From positions 123,501-187,500 of the forward strand of contig CAUEEP010000867.1 in NCBI GenBank assembly GCA_958450365.1: a stretch of 64,000 nt of DNA. Reading direction: 5' to 3'. The notes beneath the pieces were generated by a model. It did not search any database. It worked only from the letters and a program-made list of their open reading frames with translations, and was not told where the DNA came from. Positions within the stretch are counted from its first letter, which is position 1. The number at the start of each line of letters is the position of its first letter. This document shows, in pieces, positions 12,801-22,931 of the stretch. Origin of the DNA: Mesorhabditis belari (Eukaryota > Nematoda > Chromadorea > Rhabditida > Rhabditidae). The position numbers and the translations under genes were made by a program.

Positions 12801-15800
12801 TTTGTCATGTCGTTTGCCATGTACTGAAAGGGAAAGGTTACAGTAATCATTGGAAAAACCGTTTTAGTCATCTACAGTAGCCAGTTTAGGGTTATTGTAG
12901 CCAGTTTAGGGTTATTGTAGCCAGTTTAGGGTTATTGTAGCCAGTTTAGGGTTACTGTAGCCAGTTTAGGGTTACTCTAGCCAGTTTAGCGTTACTGTAG
13001 CCAGTTTAGGGTTACTGTAGCCAGTTTAGGGTTACTCTAGCCAGTTTAGCGTTACTGTAGCCAGTTTAGGGTTACTGTAGCCAGTTTAGCGTTACTGTAG
13101 CCAGTTTAGGGTTACTGTAGCCAGTTTAGGGTTATTGTAGCCAGTTTAGGGTTATTGTAACCAGTTTAGGGTTACTGTGCCAGTTTAGGGTTACTGTGCC
13201 AGTTTAGAGCTACGCTAGCCATTTGACAGTCATTTTAACAACTCTATTGGTTTCTATAGCCATTGTAGGGTTACTGTAGCCAGTTTAGCATTACTGTAGC
13301 CATTAAGTATCTCTTTAGACAGAGAATAGCCAAGAGCTGAACAAGGACTACTGTAGACAAGGGCTGTAGTCATTTTATGGGTACCGTAGCTATTGTAGAG
13401 CCCGTACAGCGTTCTATTTGCTAGACTCAATAAAATGAATAGCTCCAATCGATTCACCGACCCTGAAAACCCCAGGGTACAAATTTCCAGCTAAATAGCT
13501 TCTTTTTAAGCCAATAAAAAAGGAAAAGAAAAAGTGTCCAAGGTGTTCTTTGTGCGCACACATAATCGCTCGCCATCTGGCACACGGTCCCGGCAGATAG
13601 GTGTCCCCTTTTGAATTCGGTTATTTCGAAAGTGGCGTCTATTTGACGCGTCCATACAGTCGCAGAAAACGTGCTCTGGTGGTGTAGTGGATAAGAGGCC
13701 AGTATCAAAAGCAAGCCATTCACCCTGGCGCTCGGGTTCGATTCTCCTTCCAGCCAAATCTCCAAATTTGGACCAAATTTTGCCTTATCTTTGCTAGATT
13801 CCAGCTACCTTCCAGCTACCTTTCTGGGCCCTGCAATCTTCATTATTTTTGATTACTTTGCCCAACCTGATGAGCCAAATTGAACAAAACGGTGAACGTC
13901 AAGTCAAGGTTGAGTTGCTCCACGAGTGACAGGCTTTCTCTAAAATAAAATCTGTTCTTTAAATCGTGCATAGTACAGTCCAGTAAACGATACCTCATCC
14001 TCACCGCAGCTCTCTCTTTCCTGCCAGCCTCTTTCGCTTTCTCGAGAGACTTAAACATATTTTTGAATTATTGTAACTTGTTTTGATTTTGTACCGCTTT
14101 ATAATCTTTCTTGTCGTAGGCCATGATGCTTTCTTTCAGTAAATCCATTACCTAAATCTATTAGCTAATGATCTATTAGCTAAATATCTCTCTCTTATCA
14201 ACTTTATTCTCCATTTGTCGACATTTCTCTTCAGCACTTTCATCCTTTTGTTCAGTGGCTTTTGCAGCTTCAGCGGTTTGAACTAAAAGCTGAATGACTT
14301 AAAAAGAATACTATAATTAGCTACGGCGTTGAAACGGCGTTGAAACACTCCATCAAATCTCTTAAGTTAAGCAACGTTGAGCTCGGTTAGTCTCTGGTTC
14401 GAATCCAGCAGGTGAGTCACGGATGAACTGAGTGCTGTGATGTGATGAACCGAGTGATGAACCATATGGTGAACTGGTTCCCAAAACCGGTTCCTCTAGA
14501 CCCCCTAGGCCTCTAGACCCCCTAGGCCTCTAGACCCCCTAGGCCTCTAGACCCCCTAGGCCTCTAGACCCCCTAGGCCTCTAGACCCCCTAGGCCTCTA
14601 GACCCCCTAGGCCTCTAGACCCCCTAGGCCTCCTAGACCCCCTAGGCCTCTAGACCCCCTAGGCCTCTAGACCCCCTAGGCCTCTAGACCCCCTAGGCCT
14701 CTAGACCCCCTAGGCCTCTAGACCCCCTAGGCCTCTAGACCCCCTAGGCCTCTAGACCCCCCTAGGCCTCTAGACCCCCTAGGCCTCTAGACCCCCCTAG
14801 GCCTCTAGACCCCCCTAGGCCTCTAGACCCCCTAGGCCTCTAGACCCCCTAGGCCTCTAGACCCCCTAGGCCTCTAGACCCCCTAGGCCTCTAGACCCCC
14901 TAGGCCTCTAGACCCCCTAGGCCTCTAGACCCCCTAGGCCTCTAGACCCCCTAGGCCTCTAGACCCCCCTAGGCCTCTAGACCCCCTAGGCCTCCTAGAC
15001 CCCCTAGGCCTCTAGACCCCCTAGGCCTCTAGACCCCCCTAGGCCTCTAGACCCCCTAGGCCTCTAGACCCCCTAGGCCTCTAGACCCCCTAGGCCTCTA
15101 GACCCCCTAGGCCTCTAGACCCCCTAGGCCTCTAGACCCCCTAGGCCTCTAGACCCCCTAGGCCTCTAGACCCCCTAGGCCTCTAGGCCTCTAGGCCTCT
15201 AGGCCTCTAGGCCTCTAGGCTAGGCCTCTAGGCTAGGCCTCTAGGCTAGGCCTCTAGGCCTCTAGGCTAGGCCTCTAGGCCTCTAGGCTAGGCCTCTAGG
15301 CCTCTAGGCCAGGCCTCTAGGCCTCTAGGCTAGGCCTCTAGGCCTCTAGGCTAGGCCTCTGGGCCTCTAGGCTAGGCCTCTAGGCCTCTGGGCTAGGCCT
15401 CAGGGCCTCAGGCCAGGGCCTCTAGGCCCTCCAGGCCAGGCCTCTAGGCCTCTGGGCCAGGCCTCTGGGCCTCCAGGCCTCTAGGCCAGGCCTCTAGGCT
15501 AGGCCTCTAGGCCTCTAGGCTAGGCCTCTAGGCCTCTAGGCTAGGCCTCTAGGCCTCTAGGCTAGGCCTCTAGGCCTCCTAGGCTGGGCCTCTGGGCCTC
15601 TAGGCCTCTAGGCCAGGCCTCCTAGGCCTCTAGGCTAGGGCCTCTAGGCCTCTAGGCTGGGCCTCTGGGCCCTCAGGCCTCTAGGCTGGGCCTCTAGGCT
15701 AGGCCTCTAGGCCCCAGGCCAGGCCTCTAGGCTAGGCCTCTAGGCCAGGCCTCTGGGCCTCCAGGCTGGGCCTCTAGGCCTCTAGGCTAGGCCTCTAGGC

Positions 15801-18800
15801 CTCAGGCTAGGCCTCTAGGCCTCTAGGCTAGGCCTCTAGGCCTCTAGGCCTCTAGGCTAGGCCTCTAGGCCTCTAGGCTAGGCCTCTAGGCTAGGCCTCT
15901 AGGCTAGGCCTCTAGGCCTCTAGGCTAGGCCTCTAGGCTAGGCCTCTAGGCCTCTAGGCTAGGCCTCTAGGCCTCTAGGCTAGGCCTCTAGGCTAGGCCT
16001 CTAGGCCTCTAGGCTAGGCCTCTAGGCTAGGCCTCTAGGCCTCTAGGCTAGGCCTCTAGGCCTCTAGGCTAGGCCTCTAGGCCTCTAGGCTAGGCCTCTA
16101 GGTAGCCTTCTCCTCCCAGATCTAGGCCCCCTCCCCTCAGGATCCCTACATCCCCTCCTACATCCCCTCCTACATCCCCTCCTACATCCTCTCCCACATC
16201 GCCCCATCCTCACAAAACGATAGAATATTCCCTAAATCTTTAGGTGTAAATTGTGATTATGTGTGTGCAATAAATGACCGGTATTCCGGTAATCAATAAA
16301 TAAATGACCGGTAATCCCGACAAACATTACAATTCTAGATCAATAGATAATTACAGGATTTTACTGAATATCTTTACCTTTATTAGCAAATGAGGTGTAT
16401 CCAGCGGCTCGAACAGCTGTCATCGGTCGAGATGGTTCATTGCGTTGCCCAGACGCTGTACGACCCCCAGCCCGAGATCGGCTAAAGGTAAATTATGGAG
16501 CTTTTCGACGCTAACTTACCCAATTATTCAAGTCCCCTGATTTCGGGTTTATATGAAATTTCAACAGCTCTGAACTTCGAATCACTAGAAAAAACCGAGT
16601 TTCCATAACTGTACTGTACACGTACTGTACTGTACACGTACTGTACTGTCCACGTACTGTCCACGTACTGTCCACGTACTTGTCTACGGCGCGCTTGTCT
16701 ACCGCGCGCTTGTCTACCGCGCGCTTGTCTACCGCGCGCTTGTCTACCGCGCGCTTGTCTACCGCGCGCTTGTCTACCGCGCGCTTGTCTACCGCGCGCA
16801 CAAGCTCAGTTCGATCCCATTAGTTCCATTGAATTCTCATTTTTTGATTTTAAAAGCACAACTATACTATATTATATTATATTTTGAGATTTTTGAAAAG
16901 ATTTCAGCTTTTTTTGGGTCAAAGATGGCTGAGAAAAAGCCCGTACAATGGATGAAGAGATACTGCTTTTTTATAGATACTAGATCTATAAAATGATAGA
17001 TCTAGAAATCTATATCCTTTATCTTTATCATCCATTTTTATTTTAAACAAAACAAACCTTCCATACGATGAAGGGACAATGCTTCCAGTGCCAAAAGAAG
17101 ACGGTGGTCGAGGATTTGATGTGGTTGTCTGAAAGTAGTCTGAAAGTGTTTTTTCTCAACCCCATTTTAAGTTATTCGAATGTTTTATATACCAAAAGAT
17201 AGCCCTTAATTTTCTCTATCTTTTGGTATCTTAAACATAAAAATATCTCAGAATGGAGTTGAGAACGAGGCGTCTAAAGTTGACCCTCATCCTCGACCGC
17301 TCAACCAACTTTAACCCCCTCGTTCTCAACCCCATTTCAGGTTATTCTTATCTTTTATATACCAAAAGATAGCCCTTAATTTTCTCTATCTTTTGGTATA
17401 TTAAATATAAAAATATCTCAAAGTTGAGCTGAGAACGAGGGGTTTAAAGTTGGTCGAGAGAGGGGGAGGAAATACGGTAAGCACCCCAGCTTTGATTGTC
17501 CATAACTTTGCCTAGAGCTAATATTATTCTTATCTTTTTATATCTTTGTATAGAAGACATTAAGGACTATCTTTTCGTATATTAAACATAAAAATATCTT
17601 AAAATGGGGTTGAGAACGAGGCGTCTAAAGTTGATCGAGGGGTCGAGGACGAGGGTCAACTTTAGACGCCTCGTTCTAAACCCCATTTTAAGATTTTTTT
17701 TTATGTTTTATATACCAAAAGATAGAGAATATTAAGGGCTATCTTTTCGTGTATTAAACATAAAAATATCTTAAAATGGAGTTGAGAACGAGGCGTCTAA
17801 AGTTGACCCTCGTCCTCGACCCCTCGACCAACTTTAGACTCCTCGTTTGCTCGAAATTCCTCGAAATCTCGAGAACCGCTTATCAAAACCTATCGATGCG
17901 GGGTCGGAAAATGTAGCTAACGATGAGATCTAGTGGAGGATTTGAGTGTTGAGTTTCTGGGAAAGCTTTGAAAGCCGTAAATAGTCATCAACTCGGCTTG
18001 GTGCACTGGTATTAGAGAAAAGCCGGTAAATGATTGATAGATAGATTGATTGATAGATTGATAGATTAAGTAATAGAATAATTGAATAGCTAATTAAAAT
18101 AATACCGACTGGGGCTACCAGTGGTGAATTTATCGCATACACGAAATATATCAATCACAATACAACGACACACACAATACTAGGCTATATCTTAACTTAA
18201 CCCACGTCATGACAGACGGCTCCCTAACCCTAAGCTCAATGGGGAACTAAATAGCCTTTTTGGTGGTGAAGGGAAGATGACGATGAAGGAGTGGCTTGTC
18301 ACTTTAAAGAACTGGGGCCACAACCACCAGACTGCCCTCCAGAAAACCTCTCAACCCGAAGGGAAAGGAAATCCGAAGGGGGTGACCATGTCGCATGTGG
18401 GGTTCGAACCCTCGACCTTCCGATTAAGATAAAAGACACTTAACCAGTCAGCCACACGTGAATAATTGAATAGCTAATTGAATAGCTAATTGAATAGCTA
18501 ATTGAATAGCTAATATCTTAGCTAATACAAAAATCGTTACTAGTTTCATCGACTTGTAAAAAAAGAAAGGCAAAAAAAAGAGTTTTTGAGTGCTAAGCTC
18601 AAGTTTGGTTTGAGATTTTTCTCTATTTTAATCAAAACTTGCAAACTTTACTGTACTTTACATCTAAATTTGATTCTGTAACTTTTCTGGAACTATTTTT
18701 GATTCTGTAACTTGATTAATATAGAGATGTAACTATTCTGTAACTATTTTTCCGTTTCGTTTCCACCTGAAAATCTTTTTTCCACTGTTTAAACTTGATA

Positions 18801-19033
18801 AATGAAAGGTTTTCAATTCAATGAAAGGCAAATTGAAAAGTATTTCTTATTTTACTCACAAATCTATGCTCAATAGATTCATCTATGCTCAATATTTTGA
18901 ATTGACAAACCGGTCTCCTCCCGTGACTCGATCTAGCGACAGCTTGTTGAAATGATCGATCTTCGATCATCGTAGCTGCATCATAGGCATGATCGTACTC
19001 ATCAAAACCGCCATATGGATCCTCTTCATTCAT
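842..19033 (-). CDS. osm-5: Intraflagellar transport protein 88 (IFT88/OSM-5), complete, 25 exons
   Basis: IFT88 is a TPR protein of the IFT-B complex that carries cargo along the ciliary axoneme; in nematodes it acts in ciliated sensory neurons. Exons (minus strand, 5' to 3'): 19033-18911, 17128-17058, 16481-16378, 14282-14203, 14151-14095, 14049-13994, 13939-13867, 12823-12734, 12513-12410, 12326-12205, 11356-11256, 10877-10740, 10059-9985, 9839-9777, 9681-9622, 9470-9360, 7190-7125, 6950-6826, 6740-6692, 6624-6523, 5721-5606, 4239-4121, 3990-3905, 3281-3194, 975-842. All phases agree, giving 770 codons (vertebrate IFT88 is about 825). Visible family motifs: PYGGFDEYDHAYD near residue 5, SHGRRP, RPMTAVRAAG, LNLDLTFTVLFNLA near 175, then TPR units including YKEAL, GEGDKAQAFQ, SYRYFPSN and NYQKALELY. 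Exon 9 ends at a GC donor. The last exon is joined by phase only and is the least certain. A TTTTTAG acceptor about 20 nt before the ATG suggests trans-splicing. Confidence 0.93.
1626..2397. repeat. Satellite, 9-bp GGCTGACAA-type units
   Basis: Units of GGCTGACAA, GGCTGACAT and GGCTGTCGA/ATT in mixed order. The unit length is a multiple of three, so long repetitive ORFs exist on both strands; they are not genes. It lies in the last IFT88 intron. Confidence 0.9.
2507..2716 (-). pseudogene. Possible LINE reverse-transcriptase C-terminal tail
   Basis: The minus frame reads RKHWMTMARDREIWKQAV, like the C-terminal tail of many non-LTR retrotransposons (a Trp, then a DRxxWxxxV block). It is short and isolated inside an IFT88 intron. 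Confidence 0.35.
3011..3052. repeat. Perfect 19-bp inverted repeat, 4-nt loop
   Basis: GCTAACTCGATTTTGACCA is followed after CATT by its exact reverse complement. It is in an IFT88 intron and may be a short hairpin element or the end of a MITE. Confidence 0.85.
3466..4110. repeat. CTACAGTAATCC-type satellite in two blocks
   Basis: Blocks at 3466-3870 and 4030-4110 of 10-14-bp CTACAGTAATCCC units flank IFT88 exon 3990-3905, so the same satellite fills two neighbouring introns. Confidence 0.88.
4676..4845. repeat. 33-bp tandem repeat, five copies
   Basis: Five near-identical copies of a 33-bp unit starting TACTGGAGTAGCAGGCC. The unit is divisible by three, so the plus strand shows an open frame (4564-4995), which I do not regard as a gene because it runs into a MITE and lies antisense in an IFT88 intron. 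Confidence 0.85.
4887..5245. mobile_element. MITE, TACCGTATTTACTCTATTAG terminal inverted repeats
   Basis: The two ends are reverse complements over about 28 bp (TACCGTATTTACTCTATTAG...). Inner copies of ACCCCACTATTAGAGAGG repeat near both ends. No coding capacity. It belongs to a family also found at 48587, 54854 and 58756. Confidence 0.8.
5478..5579. repeat. Palindromic cluster of GCTGCAGCGATTATTCGC
   Basis: GCTGCAGCGATTATTCGC and its reverse complement alternate several times, with flanking AAAAACTCAG/CTGAGTTTTT arms. It forms a strong hairpin in an IFT88 intron. Confidence 0.8.
5740..5865. repeat. 20-bp satellite CAGCTTTGCAGCTTCTTTAC
   Basis: About six copies of a 20-bp unit close to IFT88 exon 5721-5606, within the intron. 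Confidence 0.8.
6122..6190. repeat. Interstitial telomere-like tract (TTAGGC type)
   Basis: Repeated CCTAAG units, with a few CCTAAC variants, are the complement of the nematode telomere repeat TTAGGC. About 60 bp inside an IFT88 intron. Confidence 0.75.
7805..8290 (+). pseudogene. Two decayed copies of a Tc3-like transposase segment
   Basis: Two diverged direct copies (about 7822-7955 and 8000-8140) translate in broken frames to DVMVW, KLCFVSKKMN and ILPF, followed in the second by WPDFNVIENVWAF. These match the central and DDE-proximal blocks of Tc3-like Tc1/mariner transposases. Several stops and frameshifts; dead. Located in the IFT88 intron 7191-9359. Confidence 0.6.
8325..9010. repeat. 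22-bp satellite TTGATTGATAGCCTTGGCTTCG
   Basis: About 30 copies with occasional AGAAGTTG insertions. Repetitive minus-strand ORFs are by-products. Confidence 0.9.
10190..10640. repeat. Two short arrays: AGAGATTCC and CCAATCCTTTC
   Basis: About 10190-10275 has 9-10-bp AGAGATTCC units; 10465-10640 has 11-bp CCAATCCTTTC/CCAATCGTTCC units. Both are in the same IFT88 intron. Confidence 0.85.
11589..12106. repeat. 20-bp satellite AGCTTTGAACCCTTTAAAAT
   Basis: About 25 copies with two main variants, in the IFT88 intron between exons 12326-12205 and 11356-11256. Confidence 0.9.
12873..13208. repeat. 20-bp satellite GTAGCCAGTTTAGGGTTACT
   Basis: About 17 copies in the intron before IFT88 exon 12823-12734. 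The same unit appears as a few copies at 12575-12660 in the next intron. Confidence 0.9.
13405..13640. repeat. Dispersed repeat, copy 1 (second copy 25200-25420)
   Basis: Shares long near-identical blocks with 25200-25420: AGACTCAATAAAATGAATAG, then GTGCGC(A/G)C(A/T)CATAATCGCTC, then ATAGGTGTCCCCTTTT. Here it is followed directly by a tRNA-like sequence. Found in introns of both large genes. Confidence 0.75.
13675..13757 (+). tRNA. tRNA-like sequence (SINE head or pseudo-tRNA)
   Basis: A box TGGTGTAGTGG and B box GGTTCGATTC at tRNA-like spacing, but weak acceptor and anticodon stems. It abuts the dispersed repeat on its left. Confidence 0.45.
14363..14425 (+). ncRNA. 5S rRNA-derived fragment fused to tRNA-like B box
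   Basis: AAGTTAAGCAACGTTGAGC and CGGTTAGT match the 3' half of nematode 5S rRNA, including the internal promoter region. The sequence then reads GGTTCGAATCC, a tRNA B box, before GGTGAGTCAC. It looks like a 5S/tRNA chimeric SINE piece, not a 5S gene. Confidence 0.55.
14493..15185. repeat. 17-bp CTAG-rich satellite CCTCTAGACCCCCTAGG
   Basis: About 40 nearly identical copies. The unit contains three palindromes (TCTAGA, CCTAGG, AGGCCT). It lies in the IFT88 intron 14283-16377. Confidence 0.93.
15186..16103. repeat. 8-bp CCTCTAGG/CTAGG satellite grading from the 17-mer array
   Basis: The 17-mer gives way without a break to CCTCTAGG and CTAGGCTAGG units that share its ends, with a more diverged GC-rich stretch at 15390-15780. 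Confidence 0.9.
16676..16799. repeat. 15-bp array TGTCTACCGCGCGCT
   Basis: Eight copies, CpG-rich, preceded by CACGTACTGTACTG units at 16615-16675, in an IFT88 intron. Confidence 0.9.
17140..17860. repeat. Tandem inverted-repeat units (TCGTTCTCAACCCCATTTTA)
   Basis: TTCTCAACCCCATTTTAAG, a block around TATACCAAAAGATAG, and then the reverse complement GTTGAGAACGAGG recur about four times, so each unit is itself a hairpin. The core resembles the inside of the TACCGTA MITEs. In the first IFT88 intron. Confidence 0.8.
18397..18463 (-). tRNA. tRNA-like sequence, probable pseudogene or SINE
   Basis: A box TGGCTGACTGG, B box GGTTCGAACC and a plausible acceptor stem (CGTGTG with CACATG). The loop ATCTTAA would give a CUU (Lys) anticodon, but the anticodon stem does not pair. 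Confidence 0.45.
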
Positions 19034-19052
19034 TTTTTTTGCACTTATCTCA

Positions 19053-19060
19053 ACTAAAAA
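19053..19060 (-). other. Probable spliced-leader acceptor for IFT88
   Basis: On the minus strand a TTTTTAG acceptor lies about 20 nt before the IFT88 ATG. Such sites close to the start codon are typical of nematode trans-splicing. If used, the region from here up to the X-box, including the satellite, would be outron. It could also be an ordinary cis acceptor of a 5' UTR intron. Confidence 0.5.
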
Positions 19061-19096
19061 TCTTATTCTACGAGTAGAATTATTAGATTATTAGAT

Positions 19097-19205
19097 ATAA
19101 AAAGAATGAAAATAAGAATGAAAATAAGAATGAAAATAAGAATCAAAAAGAATCAAAAAGAATCAAAAAGAATCAAAAAGAATCAAAAAGAATCAAAAAG
19201 AATGA
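19097..19205. repeat. 10-bp array AAGAATCAAA/AAGAATGAAA
   Basis: About 11 copies just upstream of the IFT88 start. Confidence 0.85.
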
Positions 19206-19286
19206 AAACAAGAATTCATTTGAAGGAAATCTTGTTTCTAAAGCTGTGAATGAAATTTGTAAAGCTAAAAACAAGATAAACGATAT

Positions 19287-20221
19287 TTAAGGTCATTTAA
19301 AGTCATCTAAAGTCATTTAAAGTCATTTAAAGCCATTTAAAGTCATTTAAAGTCATTTAAAGTTATTTAAAGTTATTTAAAGTCATTTAAAGTCATTTAA
19401 AGTCATCTAAAGTCATTTAAAGTCATTTAAAGCCATCTAAAGTCATTTAAAGTTATTTAAAGTCATTTTAAAGTCATCTAAAGTCATCTAAAGTCATTTA
19501 AAGTCATCTAAAGTCATCTAAAGTCATTTAAAATCATTTAAAGCCATCTAAAGCCATCTAAAGTCATTTAAAGTCATTTAAAATCATCTAAAGTCATTTA
19601 AAATCATCTAAAGTCATTTAAAATCATTTAAAGCCATTTAAAGTCATTTAAAGCCATCTAAAGCCATTTAAAGCCATCTAAAGCCATCTAAAGCCATTTA
19701 AAGCCATCTAAAGCCATCTAAAGCCATCTAAAGCCATCTAAAGCCATCTAAAGGTCATCTAAAGGTCATCTAAAGTCATCTAAAGTCATCTAAAGTCATC
19801 TAAAGTCATTTAAAATCATTTAAAGTCATCTAAAGTCATTTAAAGCCATCTAAAGTCATTTAAAGTCATTTAAAGTCATCTAAAGTCATCTAAAGTCATT
19901 TAAAGCCATCTAAAGTCATTTAAAGTCATCTAAAGTCATTTAAAGCCATTTAAAATCATTTAAAGTCATCTAAAGTCATCTAAAGTCATTTAAAGCCATC
20001 TAAAGTCATCTAAAGTCATTTAAAATCATTTAAAGCCATCTAAAGCCATCTAAAGTCATTTAAAATCATTTAAAGTCATCTAAAGTCATTTAAAGCCATC
20101 TAAAGTCATCTAAAGTCATTTAAAATCATTTAAAGCCATCTAAAGCCATCTAAAGTCATTTAAAGTCATTTAAAATCATCTAAAGTCATTTAAAATCATT
20201 TAAAGCCATCTAAAGTCATTT
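19287..20221. repeat. 10-bp satellite TAAAGTCATT
   Basis: About 93 copies, with TAAAGTCATC and TAAAGCCATC variants and very few indels. Sits between the X-box and the IFT88 ATG. Confidence 0.95.
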
Positions 20222-21127
20222 CAAAGAAAATTAAAGAAAGAAAATTAAAACCATAAAATAAAACTTGTTTTTTTTCAATTAGATATATTTAGAAGTGGTT
20301 TTCTTTTTAAAAATAAGCTTTTAAAATTTATTGAAAAGAGAAATTGAGGATTGCTTTGTGGTGGCGCGTTGCTATGGGAACTGAGGAGTTCGGTGTGAGT
20401 TTGCAAACGAATTTTTCCTTTCTCTAACTATAAAAACAGAGTCTAAGCATGTGAAAATATAGAAATTATCTAAATATTTGAAAATTTCTGTGTGGCGAAT
20501 TGCCACTGCTCTGCAGTTAGTCAAAATTCAATGCACAAGTTAAAATTTGTTGAGGAAAAGTTGAGGAAAAGATGGATAAGCTACCGTAATCAGTTGACGA
20601 TATTCAGTTGTTCGTTTATCGTAGTTTGTTTGCTTAAAAACCCATTTAAGCTTGTTTGCTTAAAAGCCCATTATTTAAGCTTTGCTTTGAGTCAGTTGTG
20701 TGCTCCCTTTTCTATTCATCGGCTCCAATACGGTTCCTATTTTGATCAAATACGGTTCCGATACAGTTCCGATACGGTTCCAATAAAGGATGAATAGAAA
20801 AGGTTCAATACGGTTCCTATTTTGAAGTAAATCCAACCGTCTACTTGCACGAATTCAGAATGCAATTATTCGTTCCTAGGTGTAAACGGATGTGGACTAG
20901 AATTTGGGTTAAGTTAAAGAGAGTGGATCCCTTTTTGATATCCCGCCATCTCTAACACCCCGACAACCCAACTCAACTCCTCCAACGGATTAGAAGTTCC
21001 TGTGAAATGACCGACCTGTACTGCAGTTGCATAGACCCGGAAGATATGTATCTTTATTTACAGTAGTATAATAAGATGAATAGATTACAAATAAGTGTAA
21101 GGGGAGACTCCAAGCCTCGCTTGTCCT
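20222..21127. other. Spacer upstream of IFT88 with GATACGGTTCC minisatellite
   Basis: Carries the X-box and, at 20726-20818, short GATACGGTTCC units shared with 47483-47766 (opposite strand) and 60128-60355. No gene seen. Confidence 0.6.
20368..20381. promoter_or_regulatory. X-box (RFX/DAF-19 binding site) upstream of IFT88
   Basis: The 14 bases GTTGCTATGGGAAC fit the nematode X-box consensus RYYNYYATRRNRAC at every position, on both strands. C. elegans osm-5 is a known DAF-19 target with an X-box close to its ATG. Here the site lies about 1.34 kb upstream of the IFT88 ATG, with a 10-bp-period satellite between them. The match is read directly from the sequence; its function is inferred from the neighbouring gene. 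Confidence 0.8.
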
Positions 21128-21354
21128 CCTAGGCTCCTCACTGTCCTTCTAGGCTCCTCACTGTCCTTCTAGGCTCCTCACTGTCCTTCTAGGCTCCTCA
21201 CTGTCCTTCTAGGCTCCTCACTGTCCTTCTAGGCTCCTCACCGTCCTCCTAGGCTCCTCAATGTCCTCCTAGGCTCCTCAATGTCCTCCTAGGCTCCTCA
21301 CTGTCCTTCTAGGCTCCTCACTGTCCTTCTAGGCTCCTCACCGTCCTCCTAGGC
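21128..21354. repeat. 20-bp satellite GGCTCCTCACTGTCCTTCTA
   Basis: About 12 copies with AATGTCCTCC and CCGTCCTCC variants, in the spacer between the two large genes. Confidence 0.92.
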
Positions 21355-22084
21355 AATCCCAAGGACCGCCCCTTCTCGGCAATAAAAGGGATAAGCACAG
21401 GGGAGGACACATTTGCATAAGAATAGACAAATCATTCAATAATAACAATAGTAACTAAAATATCAGTTTGGCTCGGAGCTGACACAATAACGAATTCAAA
21501 TTCAAACGAATTCAAATAACGAACTCAAATAACGAGAGCGCAATGTGAAAGGATTCAGTTTAAATGATGAAACGTTCACAAAAAAAGATCAAAACAAAAT
21601 CAAAACCACCAAATAAACAAATATATGTCGTAGCCGATGAAGGATTTCAGCCGAAGAAGTCTCAGACTTCTTCGACTAGCCGATTAAGTCTCAAAAATGG
21701 AATCTTGAGTTATGTATTGACTCAAGTCAATACCACAAACTCAAGCTCTCTAAAAGGCGTTTAAAAGCTAAAAACGCATTCTAGTTGCAGTTGCATTTTG
21801 CATTTTTCTTTTTTCGACCAAACTAAACAACAAAAATAAACAATAATACCAAAAAGCGAGTTTATAAACAATAATAAAAAAAAAATAAACAATAATACCA
21901 CCGGTTCACGAGTTCTTTGACCTAAAAGAGCAAACAAAATAAAGCGTCATAAAGAAATTCGAAAGGACACAAAAGTAAAAGCTTACCAATCTGTTGGCGA
22001 ACTCCTTTCCGTTGTCGGACTAAAGAATTTGGGACTACGAGACTACGAGACTACGATTTCGGATTTAATCAAGGACTACGAGAC

Positions 22085-22300
22085 TATCATGGGATCTCAA
22101 AAGAAGTAATCGAAATTTTTGTCAAGTTGTGCCCAGAATGCGAGCTCAAAAAAGGAACACCAAAGAAAGGAATAGTCGTGAAGCCAATTTGTTACAAAGG
22201 ATTTCAACGAGAGATGCCAGGTGGATTTAATCGATCTTCAATCCGTTTCCGATGAAGAATTCAAGTTTTTACCGAAAATCTCGTCGTGAATTTGTTAAAA
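22085..22300 (+). pseudogene. DDE integrase fragment (SCAND3/KRBA2-type), frameshifted
   Basis: The frame reads SKEVIEIFVKLCPECELKKG then KKGIVVKPI, a CxxC zinc-binding segment and linker typical of integrases co-opted in SCAND3/KRBA2 and found in related transposons. After a one-base shift it continues QVDLIDLQS, holding the first catalytic Asp. The rest is missing. The AT-rich stretch from 21420 to 22084 shows no clear gene. Confidence 0.6.
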
Positions 22301-22931
22301 ACGCTTTTAAAAACGCTAATTTCAAAAGTTTATTTACAAAAAATATGAAAATCGCAAAATAACAAATAAATACTCATCTTTGTCAAGTTCAAATGCAAAT
22401 TTGTGACTTTAAATGTAAATAAAGTAGATTTAAATGTAAATAGAACAGAAAAAAGGGGAAAAAAGGAGAAAAAATGAGAGAAAATGGTCGTTGGCGAAAA
22501 AAAAACAACACCCGTAAAAGAAAATATCGTAAAAATTGTGCAAATTTTGTTTTAATTCGACTAGATTTATTTAGGAGAACACGAAAAAAGAAAAAAAGCA
22601 ATATCTTTATCAAAAAAAGATAAAGAACAATATCTTTATCAAAAAAAGATAAAGATATAGATAAAGATAGTTTATAAAAGATTCAGGGGCTACAATGGGA
22701 TCAGCTTAAAGGCAGAAATAGTTTCGGATCGTGTCCGATCTGATTTAAATCGCGTCGGATCTGATCTAAATCGGATCGGATCGATTCTGATTGCGAATCT
22801 TCATCTTTTTGAATCCGATTTGATTCGAAATCATGTCTAGTACTTCGTGTTCTCACAAAAACGTCTTCGGCACTGTTATAGCACCGTTTTACTGGCACAG
22901 TTACTGTAATCACGCTATTTTATGGAAAATG

